Shown: positions 9,372 through 17,247 of the stretch, piece by piece
Layout: each line of letters starts with the position of its first letter
How positions within the stretch are numbered: the first letter of the stretch is position 1
NCBI GenBank assembly: GCA_910589035.1
Contig: CAJUSI010000030.1
Location: forward strand, 19,252-83,251
Source: an uncultured Acetatifactor sp.
GTDB lineage: Bacteria > Bacillota > Clostridia > Lachnospirales > Lachnospiraceae
Length of the DNA: 64,000 bases
Direction of reading: 5' to 3'
The notes under the pieces: model-generated
What the model was told of the DNA's origin: nothing
Databases searched by the model: none
The model's input: the letters and a program-made list of their open reading frames with translations, nothing else
Program-made: the position numbers and the translations under genes

Positions 9372-9989
9372 TCAGTCATACAGGATTTCCTCCTTCCATG
9401 CCGCAATCTGTGAAAACAATTCTCCCATATTCATTTTAGAGAAATCTGTTGTATCCACCTTAATCTGCCTGTCATCAACGCAAAAGGCATCAAATCCCCT
9501 TTGTTCTATTCCGCAGACAAAGTTTTCATAAGAAATAGTTTTTGCATTCAGAGTGTTCGGATTATTCTCTTTCTTTTCCGGATAACAGTCATTCACTACA
9601 TGCCCCCTGTGCCTGTCGGGACTGCTCTCCCGTTTCAGAAAACGCCGGTAAATCGCTTCGTAATCCCCTGTCAAAGTAATCGTCAATGCGGAATATTGAT
9701 ATTTTTCTAATAGATTTTTAATCCCATATTCTGATGAATATTCAAAATTATTCTCCAGGATAAAAGGTTGTCCTGCTTTCATAAGCTGACCTGCGGCATA
9801 ATACATGATTTCCATACTGGCAATTCCAAGTTTTACTTTTTCTTCTCTCGACTGAAACCCCACATTGTCAAACAGTAATTCTTTTATGGTATCCTTGGAA
9901 ATAACAGGCAGTTTCAGCTCTTCTGCTATAACCTCTGCCATAGTGCTTTTTCCTGCTGCCGGAATGCCTGTCACTAATATACAATACAT
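9372..9989 (-). CDS. P-loop kinase (AAA_33/zeta-like nucleotide-binding)
   Basis: 205 residues. It begins MYCILVTGIPAAGKST, a Walker A motif at about 8-15, followed by DTIKELLFDNVGF, the pattern of small P-loop kinases that phosphorylate small molecules (chloramphenicol phosphotransferase-like, zeta-toxin-like). Conserved basic residues FLKRESSPDRHRGH around 130-145 suggest a lid. AAAGGAATATGAAAA precedes the ATG. It lies between the FGE-like and NADAR genes on the same strand. Substrate is unknown; it could detoxify a small-molecule effector. The kinase fold is well supported and the role is inference. Confidence 0.82.
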   Translation of the reverse strand: MYCILVTGIPAAGKSTMAEVIAEELKLPVISKDTIKELLFDNVGFQSREEKVKLGIASMEIMYYAAGQLMKAGQPFILENNFEYSSEYGIKNLLEKYQYSALTITLTGDYEAIYRRFLKRESSPDRHRGHVVNDCYPEKKENNPNTLNAKTISYENFVCGIEQRGFDAFCVDDRQIKVDTTDFSKMNMGELFSQIAAWKEEILYD

Positions 9990-10008
9990 TTTTCATATTC
10001 CTTTCAAA

Positions 10009-10878
10009 TTAACTGTCCCCTGCCATGCTCCAATCGCACAGCATTTCATTCTGCGTCACCCGGCGCAGCTCGTCCCGCACCTCCATCAGCGCAAAGCCCA
10101 ACAGGTTCTGTCCCCGCCACTTCATGGGGTCCTGGGCCTCGGGGGAGTCGGCTGAAAGGCGTATGCCCCAAATGCTGTCGTAGGGGCTGGCCTCCGCCAG
10201 AATGCTGTCCCCGGTGGAGAGCAGAAACTCCCGCAGATCCCGGTTCTGGCTGAATTTGCACCAGTTTCCATTCAACACAATGGCGTATTTGAACCTGTCC
10301 CACACCTCCTGGTCAAAGCCCTGCACCTTGCGGCCCAGAGCCTTAATTTCCTTTGGATTACTGCACGCCAGAATCTGTTTCCGGATCTCCTGGTCGCCGA
10401 ACAGCTCCGCTTTGCCCGCCATCATGTACTGCTCCATACAGAGATAGGAGCTGGCGACAGCCCAAAAGTCCTCCATCCACCACTGGCTGAGGCAGCTTTT
10501 TGTAATGCTGCCGTCCCGGGCAGGCTGGTGACCCCAGAACAGGCACATCTCCCGCTTCCGCCCGGCGGCAAACTCCTGCTGAAGCCACTGCCGGGTATAC
10601 TTGGGCCGGCCCTCCGGCTGCCAGGCCTCTATGCAGAACTCTCCGTGTACCAACACCTCGCCGCTGTGCTCGTCATCCCACCAGCCCTTCCAGGTCACAG
10701 GCTCGGGAAACAGGGTACGGTATTCCGCCTGCTCCTCCGCTGAGAGAGCGTCCAGCCACTCTCCAAATTGATATTTGTAATACTCCCCGTAACCCATGCG
10801 CCAGCCAATGGAATATCGCTCGATCTCCCGGCAGGCCAGCCAGAGGGGTGGCATGATTTTCCTGTCTTGCAATGCCAT
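10009..10878 (-). CDS. NADAR-domain protein (YbiA/DUF1768-like N-glycosidase)
   Basis: 289 residues. After a roughly 85-residue N-terminal region, the protein shows the NADAR pattern: CLFWGHQ, CLSQWW, the segment with MMAGKAELFGD, and the C-terminal LLSTGDSILAEASPYDSIWG followed by LLGFALMEVRDEL. The family contains YbiA-type N-glycosidases and enzymes that remove ADP-ribose from nucleic acid. In an immunity island the natural inference is reversal of damage by an ADP-ribosylating toxin. It precedes the kinase gene by 19 nt on the same strand. RBS AGGAAA supports ATG 10878. Confidence 0.85.
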   Translation of the reverse strand: MALQDRKIMPPLWLACREIERYSIGWRMGYGEYYKYQFGEWLDALSAEEQAEYRTLFPEPVTWKGWWDDEHSGEVLVHGEFCIEAWQPEGRPKYTRQWLQQEFAAGRKREMCLFWGHQPARDGSITKSCLSQWWMEDFWAVASSYLCMEQYMMAGKAELFGDQEIRKQILACSNPKEIKALGRKVQGFDQEVWDRFKYAIVLNGNWCKFSQNRDLREFLLSTGDSILAEASPYDSIWGIRLSADSPEAQDPMKWRGQNLLGFALMEVRDELRRVTQNEMLCDWSMAGDS

Positions 10879-10897
10879 AATTCATTTTCCTTTCCTG

Positions 10898-10987
10898 TTA
10901 AATGTGGCACAACTCTTCTCTGATATCCAGCAGTGTGCCGTCCAGGGCTGTGATCTGCGCCAGTTCTGTTTCGGTCTCCATCCTCAT
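10898..10987 (-). CDS. 29-residue coupled small ORF
   Basis: A 30-codon frame whose ATG (10987-10985) overlaps the TGA of the upstream zinc-ribbon gene in an ATGA junction. The peptide MRMETETELAQITALDG plus 12 residues is amphipathic and acidic. GCAGGAGGG lies just upstream inside the zinc-ribbon gene, and the NADAR start follows 19 nt after its stop. It may be a real small protein, a coupling leader, or the N-terminal stub of a deleted gene. Nothing in it identifies a family. Confidence 0.4.
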   Translation of the reverse strand: MRMETETELAQITALDGTLLDIREELCHI

Positions 10988-11619
10988 CCCTCCTGCATTT
11001 TCTTTAACAGCTTCACAATCCGCTCCCGATTCTTCGCGGTTTTCATGAAAGTGGGGAGATGGTCAGCCTGCGTTTTCCCCGGGATGCCGAAGGGCTTTTC
11101 CCGCAGGTCGGCGCTGAGGTAGTCGATCAGATAGGCCAGGTGCTCCCGGTTGACGGCCCAGACCGGCTTGCCCTGGAAAGAGGTCAGGAACCATAGTTCC
11201 AGTCCAAACCAGGGTTCCTTTCCCTCCCTGATCTCGGCGGCATAGGAGAAAGCCTGCGCCGTCCTGTGAACCTCTCCCGGCATGGCTGCCCCGCAATAGG
11301 GACAGGCTACATGGAGAACGGAAAAGTGCTGCTTTGCCTCATCTTCAATATCCACCCGGTAGAATCTGCCGCAGCGCTTACACTGGTTGTGGACATCATA
11401 GCGGTACACCGTGCGGTCGCTGGTCTCCTGATGGCCGCAGCTGTGGCAGCGGAAAAAGGCAGTGTCCCGATCCGCCGTCACCATGCCCAGACCGCGACAC
11501 TTCGGGCATTTCACCTGGATGCCGGAGGTCAGAGCGGTGTATGCACTGTATGTAAAATAAGGCTTATCGACAATCCGGCTCATAGGCCCACATTCCTCTC
11601 TTCCCGTCCGTCTTTCCAT
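10984..11619 (-). CDS. zinc-ribbon protein, immunity island
   Basis: 211 residues with two treble-clef/zinc-ribbon pairs: CPKCRGLG with CHSCGHQ (about 38-65) and CKRCGRFYR with CPYCGAAM (about 80-112). The C-terminal half (about 125-211) is helical and basic, with WFLTSF and a KPFGIPGKTQADH segment. Zinc binding by the eight Cys is a direct reading; the role is unknown. It ends in an ATGA overlap with the 29-residue ORF. ATG 11619 has AGGA 8 nt upstream; Met13 (11583) is an alternative with a more distant GAGAGG. From 11620 to 11808 I see no supportable gene. Confidence 0.72.
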   Translation of the reverse strand: MERRTGREECGPMSRIVDKPYFTYSAYTALTSGIQVKCPKCRGLGMVTADRDTAFFRCHSCGHQETSDRTVYRYDVHNQCKRCGRFYRVDIEDEAKQHFSVLHVACPYCGAAMPGEVHRTAQAFSYAAEIREGKEPWFGLELWFLTSFQGKPVWAVNREHLAYLIDYLSADLREKPFGIPGKTQADHLPTFMKTAKNRERIVKLLKKMQEG

Positions 11620-11808
11620 GTCACAATCCTACCGGCTGCCACACGTTCAGCCGCATCCATACCGTGTCGGTTTTCCTGATATCCACTGCCACTTCACCAG
11701 AAAACGGTATTCAAAGCCCGTATTTTTTCTCTCTCATTCTTTTTTCAGATATTTGATATACCCGCTCTCTGAGCCATCCCAATGGCAGTTCACACACCGG
11801 CCCATGCA

Positions 11809-12135
11809 CTACCAATCCCGCTCCCGGACGGCCTCCTCGATATCAATGGGAATGCCGAACCACTCCAAAATATAGGCTACCGCCGCCGCAATACATTCCC
11901 GTGCCACAGTTTCGATCTCACTGTCATTTTCATCGAATTCCTCCTGCAGGTCATTGATGGCACAGACTGCCTCGTCCAGCTTCTCCTGCACCGCCTCGGT
12001 GTCGGTCTCCCCGCTCTCCAGCAGGCTGATAACCTTCTGAATCTCATCCCTTACCCTGTCCACCAGAAAATCAGGATAATATTCGTCCTGGTACATCTCT
12101 TCCAGCAGTTTGTAATTCGGATCAAATGTTTTCAT
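11809..12135 (-). CDS. DUF5713-like small acidic protein
   Basis: 108 residues, acidic and mostly helical. The pattern NYKLLEEMYQDEYYPDF near the start, then DEAVCAINDLQEEFDENDSE and AYILEWFGI, matches what I remember of DUF5713, a family found in small-protein immunity clusters. There is no signal or TM. Its start lies 14 bp inside the end of the upstream 97-residue gene, so the two are translationally coupled. Function unknown; an immunity role is suggested only by location. Confidence 0.75.
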   Translation of the reverse strand: MKTFDPNYKLLEEMYQDEYYPDFLVDRVRDEIQKVISLLESGETDTEAVQEKLDEAVCAINDLQEEFDENDSEIETVARECIAAAVAYILEWFGIPIDIEEAVRERDW

Positions 12136-12415
12136 TTCGATTGCTCCCTTCTTCCTGATCGGATGTGATGCTCAGCTCAATCTCATCGTCACTGTAAATT
12201 AAATAGAGTCCCTGATGGGCTTTTCCATCAAAATGCAGTTCTATATCGTGATATTTGAGAATCAAAGGCTTGCCCCTGCTTCTCATTGTCGAAACAGCGT
12301 CGTGCTTGCCCATAATCTCCATAACCTCAGCCTGTGACATTCCAAATTTTAACGGTGAAATGTCATGCGGATTTTGTAAAATCTGATTGCGCCAAATATT
12401 AAAGTCCTGTTTCAT
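12122..12415 (-). CDS. small hypothetical protein, immunity island
   Basis: 97 residues with no family I recognise. It starts MKQDFNIWRNQILQN and contains LKFGMSQAEVMEIMG and ILKYHDIELHFDG, suggesting a small alpha/beta fold similar to short immunity-type proteins. It overlaps the DUF5713-like gene by 14 bp. The upstream 170 bp (12416-12585) shows no convincing gene. Confidence 0.65.
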   Translation of the reverse strand: MKQDFNIWRNQILQNPHDISPLKFGMSQAEVMEIMGKHDAVSTMRSRGKPLILKYHDIELHFDGKAHQGLYLIYSDDEIELSITSDQEEGSNRNENI

Positions 12416-12585
12416 ATGCTAATACCACTGGCAGATCAGCCACACCCTGTCAAACCGGGCAGCGCCCAGCTTATACTTTCCTTTTCGGACGATTATCAGT
12501 CCAACGCTGTTTTGCCTAGCTGCTCCGGCTTTTCTTTGCTGCCCATGGCAGTCCCTCCTCACAGCTTTATACCATTCCACAGCCT

Positions 12586-12918
12586 TTACAACTCCGCCTC
12601 AAAGGAATAAGAAACCGCAATGATATTGAAGACATCATCGTATGTAAACAAGCGATAGTGCCGATAACTATTTTTGTCAAAGTCCTCCCGCACCGGCAGG
12701 GACTTTAGCCAGGAACTGTCCTCAATCAAATCGAAGGAACTGCCGCCCAGATGCCCCAGATGCCCCGTTCCTGCCAGATTTTCATAGGTGTCCAGTTCGC
12801 AGGCAAAATAAGCCAAAGTCAGATTATCCCGGTCGTCCCTTTTCATCTGATCCAGAAAGATACAGTCCCGCCCATATAAAACACCCAAACAGGTGTTGAC
12901 AGCCGTTGCCTTCTCCAC
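12586..12918 (-). CDS. hypothetical protein, immunity island (GTG start)
   Basis: 110 residues if started at GTG 12918. This start is preferred because GGAGGAGGG lies 6 nt upstream, just after the stop of the DUF2004-like gene; the frame extends upstream but would overlap that gene. Features: CLGVLYGRDCIFLDQ near the N terminus, a SSFDLIEDSSWL segment, and a C terminus FNIIAVSYSFEAEL. No domain is recognised. It is coupled by proximity (16 nt) to the DUF2004-like gene, and I infer a companion immunity protein. Confidence 0.65.
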   Translation of the reverse strand: MEKATAVNTCLGVLYGRDCIFLDQMKRDDRDNLTLAYFACELDTYENLAGTGHLGHLGGSSFDLIEDSSWLKSLPVREDFDKNSYRHYRLFTYDDVFNIIAVSYSFEAEL

Positions 12919-12934
12919 AGACAGCCCTCCTCCC

Positions 12935-13441
12935 TCAGCTCTCATGGGTAATGCAAAAAATCTCTTTCTTAAAGTCAAAGTAGATCACCATCAGCTCATC
13001 TGTAATTTCAGGATTAAAAGACAGATCCATGATAAAGCACTGCCGATCCTCCTCCCCGTCCACACAGCCGCCGAATCGCTTGAGTCTCAGGAAATCCACC
13101 ATCTCGCCAAAGGACAGTTTGGCCGGGTCACTTCCCGGAAAAAGTGCAGCCGCTGTATCCGGCCCCATCTCGTCCCGATGGAACTGCATAAAATACGCCA
13201 CAGTATCGTAATCCTTATGTTTTTCATCGGCCAGAACCTTCTTCAAAGCATCTTTCGCCTTTTGAGCCAAGGCCTCCGCTTCGTCAAGCGTCCGCCCCAC
13301 AATATCCATAGCCGCCTGATCTCCGGTCAGCCTGTCCCCCACATCGAAAATGAAAGGCAGCCCTGTTTCGTCAGGGAAGGTGAATATCTCCTCACCCGGC
13401 TGATATTCTAAATCCACTCGTTTGCTGCTTAATTTCATCAT
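12935..13441 (-). CDS. DUF2004-like protein
   Basis: 168 residues, preceded by AGGAGGTATA. The N-terminal half is beta-rich (LEYQPGEEIFTFPDETGLP) and is followed by a helical section with DEAEALAQKAKDALKK. The C terminus has the pattern FNPEITDELMVIYFDFKKE and ends ITHES, the ending I associate with DUF2004. This family appears repeatedly in polymorphic-toxin immunity clusters. No enzyme motif is visible. It is followed 16 nt later by the GTG-start gene. Confidence 0.75.
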   Translation of the reverse strand: MMKLSSKRVDLEYQPGEEIFTFPDETGLPFIFDVGDRLTGDQAAMDIVGRTLDEAEALAQKAKDALKKVLADEKHKDYDTVAYFMQFHRDEMGPDTAAALFPGSDPAKLSFGEMVDFLRLKRFGGCVDGEEDRQCFIMDLSFNPEITDELMVIYFDFKKEIFCITHES

Positions 13442-13582
13442 TATACCTCCTGAGCGTCATTGGCAGAGCTAAGGTCACAGTGGGCAGGCGCCTGCTTTCC
13501 GGGAGCCTTTCACTGGTTCCCCTCTTTTTCCCACTCCACAGTTTATCAGAATCCTGGTTTTTCCTGTCAGGCTTCCGAGCGC

Positions 13583-13813
13583 CTATAGCCCCAGTGCAAA
13601 TCCCCATACCCCCACCACAATCAGCAGAACTCCCAGCACAAAGAAGATCACCCGCCGGGAACCGCGTCCGTAGCGATGCGACTCCGGCGCTCCCACAGAG
13701 TCGCAGAGCCAGTTCCAGTTGCGGATGGCTCCCATTAAAATCACTATGCCTGCGATTACCGCGGCAATGTACCAATGCTCCTGCAAAAAAGCCATGATCT
13801 TTTCCCCGTCCAT
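13583..13813 (-). CDS. Imm17-like two-TM immunity protein
   Basis: 76 residues from ATG 13813, chosen for the GAAAGGGGG site just upstream; the frame extends 15 codons further without one. Two membrane helices (about 14-32 and 57-75) flank a short loop containing NWNWLCDS and a basic patch RYGRGSRR. This size and topology, with the W-x-W motif after TM1, match the Imm17 family of membrane immunity proteins. It is the most upstream recognisable gene of the island. If the assignment is right it would protect against a membrane-acting toxin, but no such toxin is nearby. Confidence 0.7.
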   Translation of the reverse strand: MDGEKIMAFLQEHWYIAAVIAGIVILMGAIRNWNWLCDSVGAPESHRYGRGSRRVIFFVLGVLLIVVGVWGFALGL

Positions 13814-14062
13814 TCTGCCCCCTTTCGACAGCACAGTGCACCTTCTGTCCCGTTTCATCTTGCCAACGAATCCCGTTTCACCGGATATTTATGGCAGCTC
13901 TTCCTTACATTTTATCATGTTTCTGCCATGATTGAAAGAAACTTTTAAGGTCTTTCTTTTTCCCGTTCAGCCGGAGTCCTCTCACAGGCCCACCCGTATT
14001 CCGGACCGAGATGCGTCAATCCCTGCATGCCCTGGTAATAACCCGCCAGGCGGGCAGGGGCA

Positions 14063-14677
14063 TTAAAGCAGCGTCAAAAGCTGTATCAACTCATGGGATT
14101 CGTCCGTATCCGATACGGTCTGTCTGGTATCAAACTGCGAAAAACGATTGTCGCGGTAAAAAGTTAACAGCTTTTCCTCATTTTCCGCTTCTAAGAATGT
14201 CACTATGCCGCCAAGCATATATTGTGCATCCTCTATCACAGTCCATGCTAATTCGACAAGCTCTCTTCCGGTAATTTTGTTGTTTAGGCCATTCGCGTAA
14301 TTTTTCCCGAGTTGGGCGATTAAATAGGCAGACATGGTATATGTATCTGAACCCTCATCCAGTTCACTGATACGCAGAAGTTTTCTCTTCATGGTATTGC
14401 TTACGGTTTCACCTCTGATTGACAGGGGCTTTAGCGCTAGAGTAAAATATCCCAGCAATTCCTTGCTTTCTACAGAAAATACAAGATATGTAACCGACTG
14501 GCTCTTTTTTGTAAATTCTACTGCGCTTTTCTTTAAAAAGCGCTCCACATCCGGGTTCTTCGGGCATGAGAAGCCGGAAAGCACTCTGGCGAGCATTGGC
14601 TCTCCGGCTTTATTGTCACTTCCTAATGCCAGATAATCACGAATGTTGATATAAAAAAATTTATCCTTGATCGGCAT
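14063..14677 (-). CDS. GNAT-family acetyltransferase, probable toxin
   Basis: 204 residues. The N-terminal half shows GNAT strands: the SQSVTYLVFSVESKELLGYFTLALK segment spread over about 58-85, then an acetyl-CoA loop region near SAYLIAQLGKNYAN, and LVELAWTVIEDAQYMLGG. It overlaps the 3' end of a short upstream gene by 17 bp, the arrangement of type II toxin-antitoxin pairs of the TacT/AtaT kind that acetylate aminoacyl-tRNA. The pair lies just beyond the immunity island. The alternative is an ordinary small-molecule acetyltransferase. Confidence 0.75.
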   Translation of the reverse strand: MPIKDKFFYINIRDYLALGSDNKAGEPMLARVLSGFSCPKNPDVERFLKKSAVEFTKKSQSVTYLVFSVESKELLGYFTLALKPLSIRGETVSNTMKRKLLRISELDEGSDTYTMSAYLIAQLGKNYANGLNNKITGRELVELAWTVIEDAQYMLGGIVTFLEAENEEKLLTFYRDNRFSQFDTRQTVSDTDESHELIQLLTLL

Positions 14678-14855
14678 TCGCTTTCTCCCATTCTCTCATG
14701 AATTTTCTCAATTCCTCTTCCCCTTTAATCTGCCTTGCAGCTACCGGAGTACGGACAGGGCGGTTTTTGGCAGATTCTTCAATCGCATTGATGAACATCT
14801 CCACCTGTTCTTTGCCGGAAATGACAAAATTTTTCGTGATGCTTGAAGTTGCCAT
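14661..14855 (-). CDS. antitoxin-like partner of the GNAT protein
   Basis: 64 residues from ATG 14855 behind a strong AAGGAGGTG site; the longer frame upstream lacks a site. The sequence begins MATSSITKNFVISGKEQV, a ribbon-like N terminus, and continues with a helical, charged C terminus (EELRKFMREWEKA). It overlaps the acetyltransferase start by 17 bp. I infer a DNA-binding antitoxin that autorepresses the pair. Confidence 0.68.
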   Translation of the reverse strand: MATSSITKNFVISGKEQVEMFINAIEESAKNRPVRTPVAARQIKGEEELRKFMREWEKANADQG

Positions 14856-14960
14856 AAGAAACACCTCCTTTGCTTTGCTAATACATGACTTTAGTCTGTT
14901 TGCAGATTTTAGTATGGCATTTTTGCCGCGCCTCACTCTTTCTATCTCCATTTTATTATC

Positions 14961-15222
14961 TTATGTCGCTTCATGCAACAACTCTTTTATGAATTTTTTA
15001 AAACTAATTTTTCCTCTGATTTTTCCACCTGCCGGCTTCCCACTCTTCTCCTGCTCCGCGGATTTCAGCCATGTGCCGTTTTTGCTGAGTATGTTTTTGT
15101 TTTCCTCATGGGCTGTGGCCGCCGATGCGATGCTTTCTGTGGTCCGGAGCATCCTGTGGTCCGGTCCACCGCCGCATATGGCGGTAAATCATAGCGGCGG
15201 TTCGCTTTTGCAGGATTTCCAT
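14961..15222 (-). pseudogene. probable frameshifted small gene
   Basis: From ATG 15222 the frame MEILQKRTAAMIYRHM starts well but stops after about 38 codons. In another frame, a convincing coding stretch (SIASAATAHEENKNILSKNG, then a Lys-rich FKKFIKELLHEAT end) runs to the stop at 14961. It has no start with a ribosome site. Shifting frame near 15180 joins them into one protein of about 85 residues. It follows the DUF6033-type gene on the same strand. It could also be two short overlapping genes. Confidence 0.4.
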
Positions 15223-15260
15223 ATGGTTTGTCTCTCTGTGTAAAAAGCAGATTTAACAAT

Positions 15261-15896
15261 TTAGGATGTCAAAATATTGGCTTCATATCGCTCAATGCAT
15301 CTGCCTGCATTCTGTTCCTTTGATAAAATGCTTTTGTTCAGCAATTCCTCCTTTCTCCCGTCTTCTTCCAGCTGCTCTATCAGCTGCTCTATCAGATACT
15401 CTCTCAGGTACTCCTTCTCCGCCAGTCTCTCATCGAACTGCTCTCTTTGGAGCTTTCTCTTCTCGTAATGCTCCTGCGGCGAAGCCTTTTTCTGCTGCCC
15501 TTTTTTCGCCGGCGTCTCGTTCTGCACACTGTTGTCTGATGAAGCTTTGCTGTTCGTAACATAGGTATTGAAGCTGCCGCAGCAATTCCCGTTTTCGTCA
15601 AAAATTAATTCATCGTTCACAACTCTGGCACCCTGCGCGCTCCAAAATGCCTTCGCCATCTGTTTCGTAATCGGTACATGTGCCAGGTTCTTTTCCAGCA
15701 ATTCAGCTTCTTTGGGATCTTTGATACATTTCTCCAAATATACCGGCGATATCGTCACCTTATAATCAGACGCGGATAGACAGGAATACGTCTTCTTTAA
15801 GTATGCCTGATAGGCGGATACGCTGGCGTATTTGTCCGCTCTCTCTGCCCCATTGCTGTTCCCAATCTGGTAATTATTTAATCCCACCTGCATCAT
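15261..15896 (-). CDS. DUF6033-like hypothetical protein
   Basis: 211 residues from ATG 15896, preceded by GAAAGGAGAAAGT. The start MMQVGLNNYQIGNSNG and the segment SASDYKVTISPVYLEKC, then a VVNDELIFDENGN stretch, recall the DUF6033 family of Lachnospiraceae. The C-terminal third (about 140-200) is a highly charged coiled coil rich in Glu, Lys and Leu. There is no signal peptide or TM. The gene upstream on the same strand (16473-16904) has a nearly identical leader, suggesting a related set. Function unknown. Confidence 0.7.
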   Translation of the reverse strand: MMQVGLNNYQIGNSNGAERADKYASVSAYQAYLKKTYSCLSASDYKVTISPVYLEKCIKDPKEAELLEKNLAHVPITKQMAKAFWSAQGARVVNDELIFDENGNCCGSFNTYVTNSKASSDNSVQNETPAKKGQQKKASPQEHYEKRKLQREQFDERLAEKEYLREYLIEQLIEQLEEDGRKEELLNKSILSKEQNAGRCIERYEANILTS

Positions 15897-16094
15897 ACTT
15901 TCTCCTTTCATGTGAAAAAATATTCTCACTTTCTTTATTGCCGGCCTGTAAAATATTTTTCCTAGTATAATCCACGCTAATTAACCATATGTTTGATGCC
16001 GCGAACAAAGTAATGAAAGTCAATACTGTCAAACGTAATGAACGTAGGGCTATTAACATTGAGTTATACTAGCCATGGCACGAACTGCTCCATT

Positions 16095-16430
16095 TCAGGC
16101 GTTGTACGGATCAACCATTGCCTTCCAGCTGATGGGCAGAGTGAAAAACTGCTGTCCTGCTACAAAAATGGATATTGTATCCCTCTTTGCGCCGGACTTC
16201 GCTTCGCTCTCCATCCTGCCGCCGGCATGAGACTCCCCATATAAATATACTTTTAAACTGTCCAGCACTTCATACATCCGGCCGTTCCCAAAAGCAAAAT
16301 CCTGTAAAACAAGCGGTCTCCCATCCTGTTTTCCTTCATGGTAAAGCTTCACATAAGCATCCCGCGCCTGATAAAAAGCGTCTTCCAATTCGTCCATCTC
16401 TTTTGCCGGCATTTCAGAAATATTTCCCAA
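16095..16430 (-). CDS. hypothetical protein
   Basis: About 111 residues, probably with a non-ATG (TTG) start at 16430. It is helical, with DAFYQARDAYVKLYHEG and a GNGRMYEVLDSLKVYLYGE segment. The start is uncertain because no clear ribosome site is visible. It lies 42 nt after the preceding gene and may be read together with it, or be the displaced continuation of it. Confidence 0.5.
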   Translation of the reverse strand: MGNISEMPAKEMDELEDAFYQARDAYVKLYHEGKQDGRPLVLQDFAFGNGRMYEVLDSLKVYLYGESHAGGRMESEAKSGAKRDTISIFVAGQQFFTLPISWKAMVDPYNA

Positions 16431-16472
16431 AAATACCTGCCCCTGTACCGCTATTCTGGCGCAGGACTTCTG

Positions 16473-16904
16473 CTATTCTATTTCCTGCTCATACTGCATA
16501 TCCAGCCATTCGATCTCATCCTTTTTTGTCAGAAAAGTGCCATCTGCATGATAGTACCGCTCCTGTTCATTCCCATGGCGCTTTTCGATTTCGGAATACA
16601 GCTTCGCATAACACAGGCCACAGACATTCACCACATCGGAATAACCATACTGCCCCTTTCCTTCCCTGATTTCTTTTAATATTCCAGCCCTCATATCACG
16701 GAACGATGTCGCCGACCGCATCACCGTATGCTCCATTTTATCCATTGCGATTTCCCTGTTTTTTGATAATTGGGAAACTTCCAGGGAATCTCTGTGAAGC
16801 GCTTTCCGGTCTTCCTTTTGACATCCCTGAAATTTCAAACGCTCTCTGTCAGACTGCAATCCTTCCTGCAAATACACAGGATAATCTGAAATACAAATTG
16901 ACAT
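16473..16904 (-). CDS. hypothetical protein with coiled-coil region
   Basis: 143 residues from ATG 16904, chosen because AAAGGAGAAAG lies upstream as for the DUF6033-type gene. It starts MSICISDYPVYLQEGLQ. The centre is helical (REIAMDKMEHTVMRSA), followed by a YSDVVNVCGLCYAKLY segment and an acidic C terminus. I do not recognise a family. No signal peptide. It forms a small minus-strand group with the genes at 16095 and 15261. Confidence 0.6.
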   Translation of the reverse strand: MSICISDYPVYLQEGLQSDRERLKFQGCQKEDRKALHRDSLEVSQLSKNREIAMDKMEHTVMRSATSFRDMRAGILKEIREGKGQYGYSDVVNVCGLCYAKLYSEIEKRHGNEQERYYHADGTFLTKKDEIEWLDMQYEQEIE

Positions 16905-17046
16905 ACTTTCTTTCTCCTTTAGGTTCTTCCCTCCGGTCTTCATCTAACTTATCGGAAAAGTGAGGCGGATTTTTAACGCCTATGTCATGAACGGTTCGTC
17001 TGGCGACATGAATCACAGATTCAAATACGAACCACCGGGAATATGA

Positions 17047-17247
17047 GGAAAGCGGTATTCTTTTTTAGAAGCGAATGCTGAGGAATATTGGGAAAAATAC
17101 GGAGACAATATCGCCACAGAACCCTATGACAGTTCAGAAGATTGGAATTGGGTAAATGAAAATTTCCACGAAGAAAGCATTCGGAGATTGCGAAATGATT
17201 TGACTCATTTAGCAACTCTGAAACTGGGACTCGTCTTTTACATATAA
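17047..17247 (+). pseudogene. remnant of a plus-strand gene
   Basis: After a TGA at 17044-17046 the plus strand is open for 66 codons and reads like a genuine protein end: EEYWEKYGDNIATEPYDSSE, then WNWVNENFHEESIRRLRNDL. It has no start codon with a ribosome site and its last 39 nt overlap the end of the ABC gene on the other strand. I read it as the 3' remnant of a gene whose 5' part has been lost. Confidence 0.4.
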
